This document shows positions 1 to 6,968 of a DNA stretch of 24,700 nt, piece after piece. Each line of letters starts with the position of its first letter. Position 1 is the stretch's first letter. The stretch covers positions 1 through 24,700 of the forward strand of contig JAMCTB010000200.1 of assembly GCA_023380955.1 (NCBI GenBank). Direction: 5' to 3'. Made by a program: the position numbers and the translations under genes. The stretch is from Chloroflexota bacterium. Lineage in GTDB: Bacteria > Chloroflexota > UBA6077. Under the pieces are notes generated by a model. It was given only the letters and a program-made list of their open reading frames with translations, did no database searches and was not told the DNA's origin.

Positions 1-89
1 GCAACGACCACTCTTCCCGTTGCTACCACGCCTTCGACAACCTCCACGACCTTGATGAAGTCAGAAGCGGGGGGTCCGGCCTCGAGCAT
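1..89 (-). CDS. possible 5' part of an unidentified gene, cut by the window edge
   Basis: An open frame begins with ATG at 89 on the minus strand (MLEAGPPASDFIKVVEVVEG...) and stays open to the window edge, giving 29 codons. It lies 95 nt downstream of the UbiD-family gene on the same strand, so it could be the next gene of that operon. An in-frame TTG directly precedes the ATG, and only a weak GAG sits upstream as a ribosome binding site. I do not recognise the family from so short a piece. The plus strand is also open here (to a stop at about 128) with a Thr-rich reading, so the call is weak. Confidence 0.25.
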   Translation of the reverse strand, partial: MLEAGPPASDFIKVVEVVEGVVATGRVVV

Positions 90-184
90 CAACTCGATAC
101 TGTTGCCACGGGAGGATCAGGGCGTCTAGTCTGAAACAGGGCCGGTAGGGCCGGCACCGAGCAAACGTGAACGGTTGCGGACGT

Positions 185-1636
185 CTAATGTTCCGGCAGG
201 TACTTCTTCAGATCCACGTCCATGAATTGCGAGCGTTCGAAGCGTTCCTTGAGGGCGAACGGGACGGTGCAGTCGAAGATCGTCTTGCAACCGATTCCAT
301 TGGCCGGAATGAGGATGTTGTAGTCAGGATTCGCCGATGGGTCCAAGGTATGGCACTTCACGTTGGGGACGAAGATGGTGTCGATGTCTCCCTGGTAGCG
401 CGTGGTCATGGCCCACATGACGTCGGCCGAGTCGAAGGGATCCACGTCCTCATCGACGAGAATGACGTGCTTCAGCTCATAGAAAGCGGTGAAAGCCGTC
501 AGAGCCGCTTGGCGCTGTCGCCCTTCATCGGCCGGCAGCCGCTTCTTGATCTGCATGATGGCCACGTACTTGCCCCCGCCGCAGGAATGGCAATACACAT
601 TCTGGAGAAAGCCAGGCATGGCATCCTCGACCAGCCGGAAAATGCTGGCCTCGGTGGGCAGACCCGTCAGGGTCACGTGCTCCTCTCCGGGGCCGACGAG
701 GATCTGGTAGATGGGATTGGTTCTGTGAGTGATCGCCGTCACGTGCAGAATGGGAAGGTGCTGTTGCGCCGTACCCACGTAGCCGGGGAATTCGGGCATA
801 GCCCAACCGGCTCCGGTGAGGGCGTCCTCGTCGGCATACTCGCCCGGGATGAACTCGCCTTCCAGAACGATCTCCGCGCGGGCGATCGCCTTCGCCTTCT
901 GGGTGATACAGTCGGCCAACTCGACCGGCCGATTGCGCAGCGCGCCTGCGATGGTCAGCTCGTCGAACCCCAACGGGGTTGTCGGAGCTTCAAATGACGT
1001 GGCCAGGTAGATTGCCGGGTCCATGCCGATACTAACCGAAACCGGAAGCGCCTGGCCCATTTCCTTAGCTTTCAGGCGAAAATGGTCGATGTGTCGTCCC
1101 GGAGTGAAGCTGACGGTCAGACGATCCGGGCCGTGAACGCACATGCGGTGGATGGTGACGTCGGATTCGCCGGTGACGGGGTCCTCCCCCCGCATGATGC
1201 CCATATTGATGAAGGGGCCGGCGTCACGCGTCGTGTTGATGATGGGGGGCAGCACTTTATTCAAGTGGAATGGAGGTCTGATGACCACTTCCTGACAGGG
1301 CGCGGGCCCCGCGATCATTGTGGGCGACACCGGGCGGTCTAGTGCAGCGACGAGGTCGAAAGCCAATCGTTCAGAGGTGCTGCCAACCAACAGTGCAGTC
1401 CGCAGCCGGCTGGCAAGAACTCCCGCCACGACGGGCATGTCAAAGCCCTTGACGTTCTCGAAGAGCATTGCCGGGCCGATCTTCGTCGGCGGAGCAACCG
1501 GCGTGCCCGCCCCCACCTTGCGGTAGACGCCCGGTAACTCCATACAAGGGTCGACTTCTACCTTCGTAGAGACCAGCTGCCCGGGCATCTGGCCAAGAAA
1601 CTCAAGTGCGGTTCTTAGGTCGTTGATCTCAGCCAT
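185..1636 (-). CDS. UbiD-family prenylated-FMN-dependent (de)carboxylase
   Basis: This 483-residue protein fits the usual UbiD length. UbiD enzymes use prenylated FMN, made by a UbiX partner not seen in this window, to decarboxylate or carboxylate aromatic and unsaturated acids. Visible landmarks are an HRMCV segment near residue 163-167 carrying the likely active-site Arg, the EIVLEGE segment near 255-261 and a PEFPGY segment near 281-286 that would supply the acidic residues of the Arg/Glu/Glu active site, and VDEDVDPFD near 395-402. The open frame extends to 1996, but the ATG at 1636 is preferred: GAGG lies about 8 nt upstream and family homology begins there, while the upstream extension is Arg/Pro/Ser-rich and overlaps the divergent dehydrogenase gene. 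The exact substrate (hydroxybenzoate, gallate, phenylphosphate or another) cannot be told. It is probably cytoplasmic. Confidence 0.92.
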   Translation of the reverse strand: MAEINDLRTALEFLGQMPGQLVSTKVEVDPCMELPGVYRKVGAGTPVAPPTKIGPAMLFENVKGFDMPVVAGVLASRLRTALLVGSTSERLAFDLVAALDRPVSPTMIAGPAPCQEVVIRPPFHLNKVLPPIINTTRDAGPFINMGIMRGEDPVTGESDVTIHRMCVHGPDRLTVSFTPGRHIDHFRLKAKEMGQALPVSVSIGMDPAIYLATSFEAPTTPLGFDELTIAGALRNRPVELADCITQKAKAIARAEIVLEGEFIPGEYADEDALTGAGWAMPEFPGYVGTAQQHLPILHVTAITHRTNPIYQILVGPGEEHVTLTGLPTEASIFRLVEDAMPGFLQNVYCHSCGGGKYVAIMQIKKRLPADEGRQRQAALTAFTAFYELKHVILVDEDVDPFDSADVMWAMTTRYQGDIDTIFVPNVKCHTLDPSANPDYNILIPANGIGCKTIFDCTVPFALKERFERSQFMDVDLKKYLPEH

Positions 1637-1670
1637 GCTGGTTACCTCGTCAATTGCTGGCACTGACTCG

Positions 1671-1679
1671 ACTATAACA
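1671..1679 (-). promoter_or_regulatory. extended -10 promoter candidate for the UbiD-family gene
   Basis: Read on the minus strand, positions 1679-1671 give TGTTATAGT, that is TG-N-TATAGT, an extended -10 matching TATAAT at five of six positions. The start point would be near 1664, leaving a leader of roughly 28 nt before the ATG at 1636. No -35 hexamer is visible at 17 nt. The tandem dyad repeat occupies that place instead, as expected if a bound regulator controls this promoter. Confidence 0.5.
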
Positions 1680-1738
1680 GACACCGATTCCGGTGGGAGA
1701 CACCGATTCCGGTGGGCGCGAGACACTGATTCCGGGTG
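1679..1738. repeat. tandem 19-bp repeat with internal dyads, candidate operator
   Basis: The unit AGACACCGATTCCGGTGGG occurs perfectly twice back to back (1679-1697 and 1698-1716). A degenerate third copy follows at 1721-1738 with one C-to-T change and one G missing. Each perfect unit contains the dyad CACCG-ATTC-CGGTG. The array sits in the 196-nt spacer between the divergent decarboxylase and dehydrogenase genes and touches the -10 candidate of the decarboxylase. A regulator-binding array is the simplest reading; a simple slippage repeat cannot be excluded. Confidence 0.6.
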
Positions 1739-1832
1739 CCGCGACTGCCTGGGAGGGGCACGGCGGCCGGCGCGACCTGCCCCACCGCGGCCCGGCGCTA
1801 CAATGAGTTGCCGACCAACGGAGGCGAAGTCA

Positions 1833-2900
1833 ATGCGAGGAACGGTCGCGGTCGTAGGCGCAGGGAACACGGGCGCAAGCTGGGCGGGGCTATTCGCGGC
1901 GCACGGATATGCCGTGCGGATCTTCGACCAGAGCCAGACGGCGATGAGCCGCGCACTTTCCCGGGCGACAGCAGCGGCAGAATTCTTGGCCCACAAAGGA
2001 CTGGCGAACCCGGCCGTGGTTCAGAAAGGCCTCAGTCTGATCATGCCCGCGGGCAATCTCGAGTCTGCGGTGGACGGCGTATGTCTCGTGCAGGAAAGCG
2101 TGACCGACGATCTCGCAGTGAAGCGGGCCCTTTTCGCCGAGATAGGCAGGCTGGCGCCGACATCAGCCCTGATCGCTACCAGCACATCAGGACTTTCCAT
2201 CACTGCCATCCAGGAAGACACTCCGGCTCCAGGGCGCACCCTGGCGGCCCATCCCTACAATCCGCCCCACCTGATCCCCTTGGTGGAGTTGGCCCCAGGG
2301 GTACTTACCAGTCCGGACACGCTGGATGCAGCGATGAAGTTCTACGGCGGAGTGGGTAAAGAGCCCGTCGTGATCAGCCGCGACATCCCCGGTTATATCG
2401 CTAACAGGCTGTCCGCGGCGCTGTGGCGGGAAGCCATCGAGTTGGTGCGTTCAGGCGTGGCCACGGTCGAGGACATCGACCGAGCTGTTTCTCTTGGCCC
2501 CGGTCTACGATGGGCGATCATGGGACCTCACCTTGTCTATCACTTGGGAGGGGGCCATGGAGGCATCAGAGGGCACCTTGCCCATCTGACCGCAACTAAG
2601 GAAGGCATGCTCAAGGACCTGGCCTCTTGGACGACTTTGCCCGGGGACACGGCGGACATCCTTGCGGCCGGTGTGGAAGCTGAGGCGCGCGGTAGGAGCC
2701 TCGAGGAACTGGAGGCGGAGCGGGACGAGGCCCTGGCCACGATCATCTTGGCGCTGCGGCAGGTGAAGCCTGGAACTTTGGGTGACCCGGCCGGTTTGCC
2801 GGGCGACGCAGCCGTTTCGCAGAGGGGCGCGGCATATTCGCTGAGGGGCGGGGCTGGTTCTTCGGGCGACGCAGTCGGGCCGAAGGAGCGCTGGGCCTGA
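1833..2900 (+). CDS. 3-hydroxyacyl-CoA dehydrogenase-family NAD-dependent oxidoreductase
   Basis: The 355-residue product has a Rossmann NAD site at the extreme N-terminus (GAGNTGASWAG, residues 9-19). It also has the STSGLSITAIQ strand near 117-127, a catalytic-type His at about 140 in HPYNPPHLIPLVEL, and a C-terminal helical domain with IPGYIANRLSAALWREA and GPGLRWA. The WA after the glycine motif and the overall layout resemble the lambda-crystallin / L-carnitine or L-gulonate 3-dehydrogenase branch as much as true 3-hydroxybutyryl-CoA dehydrogenases, so the substrate is open. The start at 1833 is chosen because GGAGG lies 8 nt upstream and the NAD motif follows at once. The last 45 residues are Gly/Ala-rich and outside the family domain. 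The stop overlaps the next start by one base (TGATG), indicating co-transcription with the glycosyltransferase. Confidence 0.88.
   Translation: MRGTVAVVGAGNTGASWAGLFAAHGYAVRIFDQSQTAMSRALSRATAAAEFLAHKGLANPAVVQKGLSLIMPAGNLESAVDGVCLVQESVTDDLAVKRALFAEIGRLAPTSALIATSTSGLSITAIQEDTPAPGRTLAAHPYNPPHLIPLVELAPGVLTSPDTLDAAMKFYGGVGKEPVVISRDIPGYIANRLSAALWREAIELVRSGVATVEDIDRAVSLGPGLRWAIMGPHLVYHLGGGHGGIRGHLAHLTATKEGMLKDLASWTTLPGDTADILAAGVEAEARGRSLEELEAERDEALATIILALRQVKPGTLGDPAGLPGDAAVSQRGAAYSLRGGAGSSGDAVGPKERWA
2816..2857 (+). repeat. imperfect 21-bp tandem duplication in the dehydrogenase tail
   Basis: Two adjacent 21-nt units begin TTCGC(A/T)GAGGGGCG(C/G)GGC, encoding similar heptads starting SQRGAA and SLRGGA. 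An 11-mer, GGGCGACGCAG, also occurs on either side (about 2800 and 2863). The reading frame is kept, so this looks like local expansion of a tail outside the catalytic fold. Confidence 0.45.
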
Positions 2901-3595
2901 TGCAGGTCTTTGCCCTCGTGCCGGCCTACAACGAGGCTCCACGCATCGGGGCCGTTGTGGCCGGTCTTCTCGAACAGGGTCTGCCGGTGCTGGTGGTCGA
3001 TGACGGCTCAGTCGACGACACAGGTGATGTGGCCCGAGCCGCAGGGGCCGAGGTGGTCAGACTTGAGCCGAATCGGGGCAAGGGCGCTGCCCTCAAAGCC
3101 GGCTTCGAGGCCGCGCTCCAGGGCAGCCGACCCTGGGATGCAATCCTCAGCCTCGATGGCGACGGGCAGCACGACCCCGCAGAGGTGGCTCAGTTTCTGA
3201 AGGCATGGGAAGAAACCGGCGCGGATCTGGTTGTTGGAGCTCGCGATTACCGGGACATGCCGCCGATTAGGTGGTTCACCAACACAATCAGCCGGCTTCT
3301 GTTCTCCTGGGCGTTGGGCGAGAAGATCCCCGACAATCAGTCAGGCTACCGGTTGCGCAGCCGCCGGCTGGTGGTGGCGACCCTCACCAGCGCTGAGAAG
3401 GGCTTCGCTTTCGAAGTAGAGGAGATCGCCATCTGCGTAGGACGAGGCTTCAAGTTGGCATGGGTGCCAATCAAGACGATCTACGGAACGGAAACCAGCC
3501 ACATACGGCCCTGGACCCATTTCGTCAGTTTTCTTAGAGTGACGCGGCGCGCCCGGCGCCGGATGCAGTTGGAGCGGCGGCGCCGAATGCAGTAG
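2900..3595 (+). CDS. family 2 glycosyltransferase, polyprenyl-phosphate sugar synthase type
   Basis: This 231-residue GT-A enzyme begins with the nucleotide-sugar fold (MQVFALVPAYNEA). It shows VVDDGSVDDT at 32-41, NRGKGAALKAGF near 58-69, the metal-binding DGDGQHDP at 86-93, and the QSGYR motif at 147-151 typical of dolichyl/polyprenyl-phosphate mannose or glucose synthases. No transmembrane segments follow, so it is a soluble or peripheral DPM1-like form. The C-terminus is very basic (Arg-rich, two RRMQ-type repeats), which could aid membrane contact. The likely role is transfer of a sugar from a nucleotide donor to a lipid phosphate for cell-envelope glycan assembly. The start overlaps the upstream dehydrogenase stop by one base. 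The gene converges on the CHRD gene with only 10 nt between them. Confidence 0.88.
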   Translation: MQVFALVPAYNEAPRIGAVVAGLLEQGLPVLVVDDGSVDDTGDVARAAGAEVVRLEPNRGKGAALKAGFEAALQGSRPWDAILSLDGDGQHDPAEVAQFLKAWEETGADLVVGARDYRDMPPIRWFTNTISRLLFSWALGEKIPDNQSGYRLRSRRLVVATLTSAEKGFAFEVEEIAICVGRGFKLAWVPIKTIYGTETSHIRPWTHFVSFLRVTRRARRRMQLERRRRMQ

Positions 3596-3605
3596 GAAGG
3601 ACGCG

Positions 3606-4226
3606 CTACTTGATCTGCCCCCGAATGGCATCCACCGGGTGAGAGGCATTGCCCACGCTCACGTAGGTGTTCCCAGACTGGATCAACGCGACCAAGTCTC
3701 CGATCGTCTGCCCGGCGAGGCTCCCGGTCAGATTTGCTTCGTCGATCGTACCGCTGGCCAGTTCTCCCTGGTAGACGCCCGTCTTGGCCGGGCCCGCGAA
3801 GAGGACATAGACCACAGTTCCGGTGGAACCTGGCGCACCCTCATAGATCGCGGCGTTGCTCGGGCTGGTTAAGCCATCGAGGTCAAGCTTGAAGCTAAGC
3901 GTCTGTGCGGCCGAGTCGTAATCGAGAGTAAGCGTGCCGGTGGACTCCGTCTGCACGGGCGGCACTGAGTCCGCGCCCTTAAGGTCGGCCGAGAAGGATG
4001 CCGCCCCGAGACCAGTTGTCGTGCTCTCGTTGTTTCCGGGCCCGCCCGTCGTGCTTGTTGTACTCGATCCACCATTGGACAGCGCGACCGACAGGCTGAC
4101 GATGAGCACAATAAGCGCCAGAACGGCGACGGCCAGGACAATGCGTCGTCTTCTGATCTGCTCGGCTCTGCGCTTCCTGCGCTCTCTCGTGCGTGCTAGC
4201 GGATCTTGTGGCGGGTTGACTGCCAT
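3606..4226 (-). CDS. membrane-anchored CHRD-domain protein
   Basis: The 206-residue product has a basic N-terminus (RERRKRR...RRRR), one hydrophobic segment at about 29-49 and a Ser/Thr/Gly-rich linker at 50-74. A CHRD-like beta domain fills the rest (FSADLKGADSVPPVQTESTG, LSFKLDLDGL, and a final VDAIRGQIK). CHRD domains are extracytoplasmic modules of unclear biochemical role, first named from chordin. GGGAGAG lies upstream of the ATG at 4226. Topology should be N-in with the domain outside. It is divergent from acpS with a 93-nt spacer. The linker composition matches other exported proteins in this window. Confidence 0.8.
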   Translation of the reverse strand: MAVNPPQDPLARTRERRKRRAEQIRRRRIVLAVAVLALIVLIVSLSVALSNGGSSTTSTTGGPGNNESTTTGLGAASFSADLKGADSVPPVQTESTGTLTLDYDSAAQTLSFKLDLDGLTSPSNAAIYEGAPGSTGTVVYVLFAGPAKTGVYQGELASGTIDEANLTGSLAGQTIGDLVALIQSGNTYVSVGNASHPVDAIRGQIK

Positions 4227-4276
4227 CGTCGCTCTCCCAAAGTGATGGTGACGTGACGCCCTGCACTCGCCTGCCG

Positions 4277-4286
4277 ATGCTACTCT
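4277..4286. promoter_or_regulatory. possible overlapping divergent -10 elements, CHRD gene / acpS
   Basis: In the 93-nt divergent spacer, positions 4278-4286 read TGCTACTCT on the plus strand (TG-N-TACTCT). The complement of 4277-4282 reads TAGCAT. Both fit loose extended -10 or TANNNT patterns facing opposite ways. No -35 match is visible for either, so this is only a candidate. Confidence 0.25.
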
Positions 4287-4319
4287 CTTTGCAGCACAGC
4301 GCGCAAGACTGGGAGATTC

Positions 4320-4709
4320 GTGGTAATTGGAATTGGCACTGATATCCTTTTGATTGACCGAATTCGCCGGTGCTTGGACTCGCCAGCATTCATGGATACG
4401 GCGTCCACCGAGACGGAGTTGGCAGCAGCCGAACTGCGCCCCGACACCGGTAACTACTTTGCCAAGGTGTTCGCTGCTAAAGAAGCCGTGTTCAAATGCT
4501 TCGGGATAGATGGAGACTCTCTCGGCTCATGGAGGGAAATAGAGATTCTCGATAGCGAGGAGAGACGACCCGAGGTCAATTTGACCGGGTCAATGGGAAC
4601 CCTGGCCTCCGACCGTGGGGTTGAGCGGGTTCTGCTTTCGCTCTCGTACGACACGGATTATGCGATTGCCATTGCGGCGCTCGTCGAGGGGGCAGGAAGC
4701 GGTGTTTAG
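4320..4709 (+). CDS. acpS: holo-[acyl-carrier-protein] synthase
   Basis: The 129-residue product matches AcpS in length and motifs: IGIGTDIL with the metal-binding Asp8, and YFAKVFAAKEAVFKCFG with Glu55. The late LSLSYDTDYAIAIAAL strand is also typical. AcpS moves the 4'-phosphopantetheine arm from CoA to the conserved Ser of acyl carrier protein, using Mg2+; it is cytoplasmic and usually trimeric. The start is GTG at 4320, since IGIGTD must be near the N-terminus and GGGAG lies just upstream. A TetR-type regulator follows after 9 nt, with the acpS stop inside its ribosome binding site, so the two are very probably co-transcribed. That pairing is unusual for a housekeeping enzyme. Confidence 0.9.
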   Translation: MVIGIGTDILLIDRIRRCLDSPAFMDTASTETELAAAELRPDTGNYFAKVFAAKEAVFKCFGIDGDSLGSWREIEILDSEERRPEVNLTGSMGTLASDRGVERVLLSLSYDTDYAIAIAALVEGAGSGV

Positions 4710-4718
4710 GGGGTCCCA

Positions 4719-5354
4719 ATGGTAGGCACACCGGCGTCCAAAGCATCAAATCGATCTAATGGTCGTATGACCGCGGCGGAACGTCGAGCGCAGATCATCG
4801 AGGCCGTCCTTCATTTGGTCGACGAATACGGAATACAGGGTACGACAACGGCCCGGATCGCCGCATCCACTGGAGTGACTGAGCCCACCCTGTATAAGTA
4901 CTTCGACAATAGGCGCGACATGTTGCTGGCCGCGCTCGACGTCGTCTTCGACCGTGCCGAAGAGGTTGTCAGGTCTTGCCACGAGACAGACGCGGTCGGC
5001 TGCCTGCGACATATCGGGCGTTATCACACGGAAAGCACCAAGGCCAGGCGTCTCGGCTTCGTGAACCCGCTGTTTGAGTTCATTGTCGCCCCTCCTGAAG
5101 CAGGTCTCCGAGATCGCGTGAGACAAAGGAGTCTGATAATCATCAACTTGTTGGCCGCAATCGTGGACGAGGGAAAGGCCCAAGGTCGGATCGGGCCTGA
5201 TATCGATGCAAAACGCGTGGCTTGGCGAATCATGGGATTTTACTGGTTTGAAGATGTCTCCTCACTCATGGATCTTCCGGAAGTTGTGGTGGACGGAATC
5301 TCTGCGGAGATGTTTGAAGGGATCGTCGGCGACATCCTGATTTCGGGAGATTAG
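4719..5354 (+). CDS. TetR-family transcriptional regulator
   Basis: The 211-residue protein has the TetR N-terminal DNA-binding domain. An AERRAQIIEAVLHLVDEYG helix leads into the helix-turn-helix GTTTARIAASTGVTEPTLYKYFDNRRDML at about 41-69. The C-terminal ligand and dimerisation domain (about 80-205) is not assignable to a ligand class. AGGGGG at 4708-4713 lies 5 nt before the ATG at 4719; Met17 is an alternative start. The gene is followed directly by a strong promoter overlaid with a large palindrome (5425-5459). The simplest inference is that this protein represses the downstream solute-binding/molybdoenzyme operon and is released by that operon's substrate or a CoA derivative of it. Regulation of its own acpS operon is not evident, as no similar palindrome lies upstream of acpS. 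Confidence 0.9.
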   Translation: MVGTPASKASNRSNGRMTAAERRAQIIEAVLHLVDEYGIQGTTTARIAASTGVTEPTLYKYFDNRRDMLLAALDVVFDRAEEVVRSCHETDAVGCLRHIGRYHTESTKARRLGFVNPLFEFIVAPPEAGLRDRVRQRSLIIINLLAAIVDEGKAQGRIGPDIDAKRVAWRIMGFYWFEDVSSLMDLPEVVVDGISAEMFEGIVGDILISGD

Positions 5355-5366
5355 AAGGATTCATTC

Positions 5367-5384
5367 GGCGGCAGTTGCGCCGCC
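5367..5384 (+). terminator. weak hairpin after the tetR-type gene
   Basis: GGCGGC and GCCGCC form a 6-bp GC stem around a 6-nt loop, 13 nt after the stop codon. There is no T-run after it (TCCCCT follows), so any termination would be inefficient or Rho-assisted. Confidence 0.35.
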
Positions 5385-5390
5385 TCCCCT

Positions 5391-5404
5391 GTGTCATTTG
5401 ACAC
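5391..5404. promoter_or_regulatory. 14-bp palindrome overlapping the -35 box
   Basis: GTGTCA-TT-TGACAC is a perfect dyad whose right arm contains most of the TTGACA -35 hexamer (5398-5403). It may be a second regulator site on the same promoter, or chance symmetry created around TTGACA. Confidence 0.4.
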
Positions 5405-5426
5405 CTGCTTTGCCTTGAGGTATAAG
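5398..5426 (+). promoter_or_regulatory. sigma-70-type promoter of the solute-binding/molybdoenzyme operon
   Basis: TTGACA at 5398-5403 is a perfect -35 hexamer. Exactly 17 nt later comes TATAAG (5421-5426), a -10 with five of six consensus positions. The start point would fall near 5433, inside the large palindrome, about 60 nt before the ATG at 5496. This is the best-matching promoter in the window. Confidence 0.75.
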
Positions 5427-5459
5427 GTTAGTGTCCGCTATCTTAGCGAACACTAACCT
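5425..5459. promoter_or_regulatory. 35-bp palindromic operator, probable TetR-type site
   Basis: The arms AGGTTAGTGT (5425-5434) and ACACTAACCT (5450-5459) are perfectly complementary. The inner arms CGCTA (5436-5440) and TAGCG (5444-5448) are too, leaving one mismatched pair and a TCT centre at 5441-5443. Each half is itself a rough dyad (TTAGTGTCCGCTAT and TTAGCGAACACTAA, sharing TTAG...CTAA ends), as would suit two repressor dimers. It covers the end of the -10 box and the transcription start, a classic repression position. The adjacent TetR-family gene is the obvious candidate protein. Confidence 0.75.
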
Positions 5460-5495
5460 GGTGCGCGCAGCCACCCACGGCAGACAGGAGGGGAC

Positions 5496-6953
5496 ATGAA
5501 CGCTCGGGATGACAAGCCGATAATTCAACGGGATGAGGGCCATTTTGAGCGTGCCGTTAGCCGGCGCTCGTTCTTGAAAATGGCCGGCATTGCGGCGGCC
5601 AGCATCGGAACCGGAGGCAGTCTCGCTGCTCTCCTCGCCGGTTGTGGCGGGGAAAGCGTCACCACTACCAGTGCCACCGCTACCAGCACTTCTACTGCGG
5701 CCGGCGTCGTAACCACATCCGGAGCCACCACCACTGTGAGTTCCGGCCCTGAGGCGGGCGATCCCGTCAAGATCGGCTTTGTGACCCCCCAAACCGGGCC
5801 ATTGGCCGCATTCGGCATTCCGGACAAGTACTGCATGGACCGTGCCAACGAGTCCTTCGCCGACGGCTTGGTCTGTGGTGACGGCAAGAAGCATCCGGTT
5901 TCCATCTCGATGCAAGACAGCCAGTCCGACACAAACCGCGCAGCACAAGTCACGGGCGATCTCATCAACAATGAGGGCGTGCAGCTGATCGTGGCGGCCT
6001 CCACCGGCACCACCGTCCCGCCTGTCGCCGATCAGTGCGAGGCCTCGGGAGTTCCGCTCCTTTCCACCGATTGCACGTGGGAGCAGTTCCACTATGGCCG
6101 CGGGTTGAAGGCGCCCACCGACTCATTCAAGTGGACCTATCTGTTCTTCTTTGGGATGAGCAACCTGGTCCCGACCTATCTAGGTCTCTGGGATCTTCTC
6201 CCAAACGACAAGGTGCTCGGCGGCATGTGGCCTAATGAGGTGGCTGGGAACACCGCGCGGCCCATATTCACGGATGCTGCAAAAGGCAAGGGTTACACGG
6301 TCGTCGACCCAGGTGCGTGGCAGCCCGGCACCGAGGACTATACGGCGATGATATCCATGTTCAAGAAGAATGCGGTCGAGGTTGTGCAAGGCTTCATGAC
6401 GCCGCCGGACATGGCCAACTTCTGGAAGCAGTCGGTCCAGCAGGGCTTCAAGCCCAAGGTGGCTACGATAGCCATCGGGACTCTCTTCCCACAGGCTATC
6501 GAGGCCATTGGGGAGATCGGAGCAGGTCTGACCACAGAGGTGTGGTGGACCCCCGCTTGGCCGTTCAAGTCATCGCTGACTGGCGAAACCTGCCAGCAGT
6601 TCGCGGATGAGTACGAGGCGCGGTCGAACAGCCAGTGGACCCAACCGCTCCTACATTATGTGGTCTTTGAGATGGCGGCGGACGTGCTGAAGCGCGCGTC
6701 CGATCCCACCAGCAAGGACGCGATCCTAATCGCCATCACGACTATGAAGTTAGACACTATCGCCGGCACCGTGGACTTCACGTCGCCGGTCGCGGACAAC
6801 ACGGCTCACCCCGTTCCCAACTGTTACACGAGCCCGTGCCTTGGTGGACAATGGGTCAAGGGTAGCGGCAAGTGGCCGTTCGATTTGAAGGTTGTATACA
6901 ACGGGACCTTCCCAGCTGTTCCTACAGATGCCACAATCATGCCATTAGCATAG
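5496..6953 (+). CDS. Tat-exported solute-binding lipoprotein, branched-chain amino acid type
   Basis: The 485-residue product has a twin-arginine motif SRRSFLK (22-28), a short hydrophobic stretch, a lipobox LLAGC (Cys50) and a long Thr/Ser-rich linker (about 55-85). The type I periplasmic-binding fold of the LivJ/LivK family follows (Peripla_BP_6: VKIGFVTPQTGPLAAFG, SISMQDSQSDTNRAAQVTGDLI, VQLIVAASTGTTVPPVADQCEASGVPLLS). Such proteins bind branched-chain amino acids, amides or aromatic and other small carboxylates outside the membrane. AGGAGG precedes the ATG at 5496 at good spacing. It is first in a TetR-type-controlled operon. No ABC permease or ATPase of this family is nearby, so it either borrows a transporter encoded elsewhere or acts as a substrate sensor or carrier. 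Export by Tat implies folding, perhaps with disulfides (several Cys), before export. Confidence 0.9.
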   Translation: MNARDDKPIIQRDEGHFERAVSRRSFLKMAGIAAASIGTGGSLAALLAGCGGESVTTTSATATSTSTAAGVVTTSGATTTVSSGPEAGDPVKIGFVTPQTGPLAAFGIPDKYCMDRANESFADGLVCGDGKKHPVSISMQDSQSDTNRAAQVTGDLINNEGVQLIVAASTGTTVPPVADQCEASGVPLLSTDCTWEQFHYGRGLKAPTDSFKWTYLFFFGMSNLVPTYLGLWDLLPNDKVLGGMWPNEVAGNTARPIFTDAAKGKGYTVVDPGAWQPGTEDYTAMISMFKKNAVEVVQGFMTPPDMANFWKQSVQQGFKPKVATIAIGTLFPQAIEAIGEIGAGLTTEVWWTPAWPFKSSLTGETCQQFADEYEARSNSQWTQPLLHYVVFEMAADVLKRASDPTSKDAILIAITTMKLDTIAGTVDFTSPVADNTAHPVPNCYTSPCLGGQWVKGSGKWPFDLKVVYNGTFPAVPTDATIMPLA

Positions 6954-6968
6954 GGGGCACGCTGGTCG

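Noticed and set aside
1..128. Plus-strand open frame at the left edge with a Thr-rich reading (ATTLPVATTPSTTSTT...)
   Set aside because: It resembles linkers seen elsewhere in the window, but it ends at a stop near 128 with no domain. The minus-strand frame in line with the UbiD operon is equally good; neither can be proved from the fragment.
141..155. GCCGG-TAGGG-CCGGC inverted repeat after the decarboxylase gene
   Set aside because: Only a 5-bp stem and no T-run; could arise by chance in GC-rich sequence, so not called as a terminator.
167..997. Long plus-strand frame opposite the UbiD-family gene
   Set aside because: Fully antisense to a well-supported gene, with no recognisable domain; a high-GC shadow frame.
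1637..1996. N-terminal extension of the UbiD-family gene to 1996
   Set aside because: Would overlap the divergent dehydrogenase gene and translate the operator repeats; the ATG at 1636 has a ribosome binding site and matches family length.
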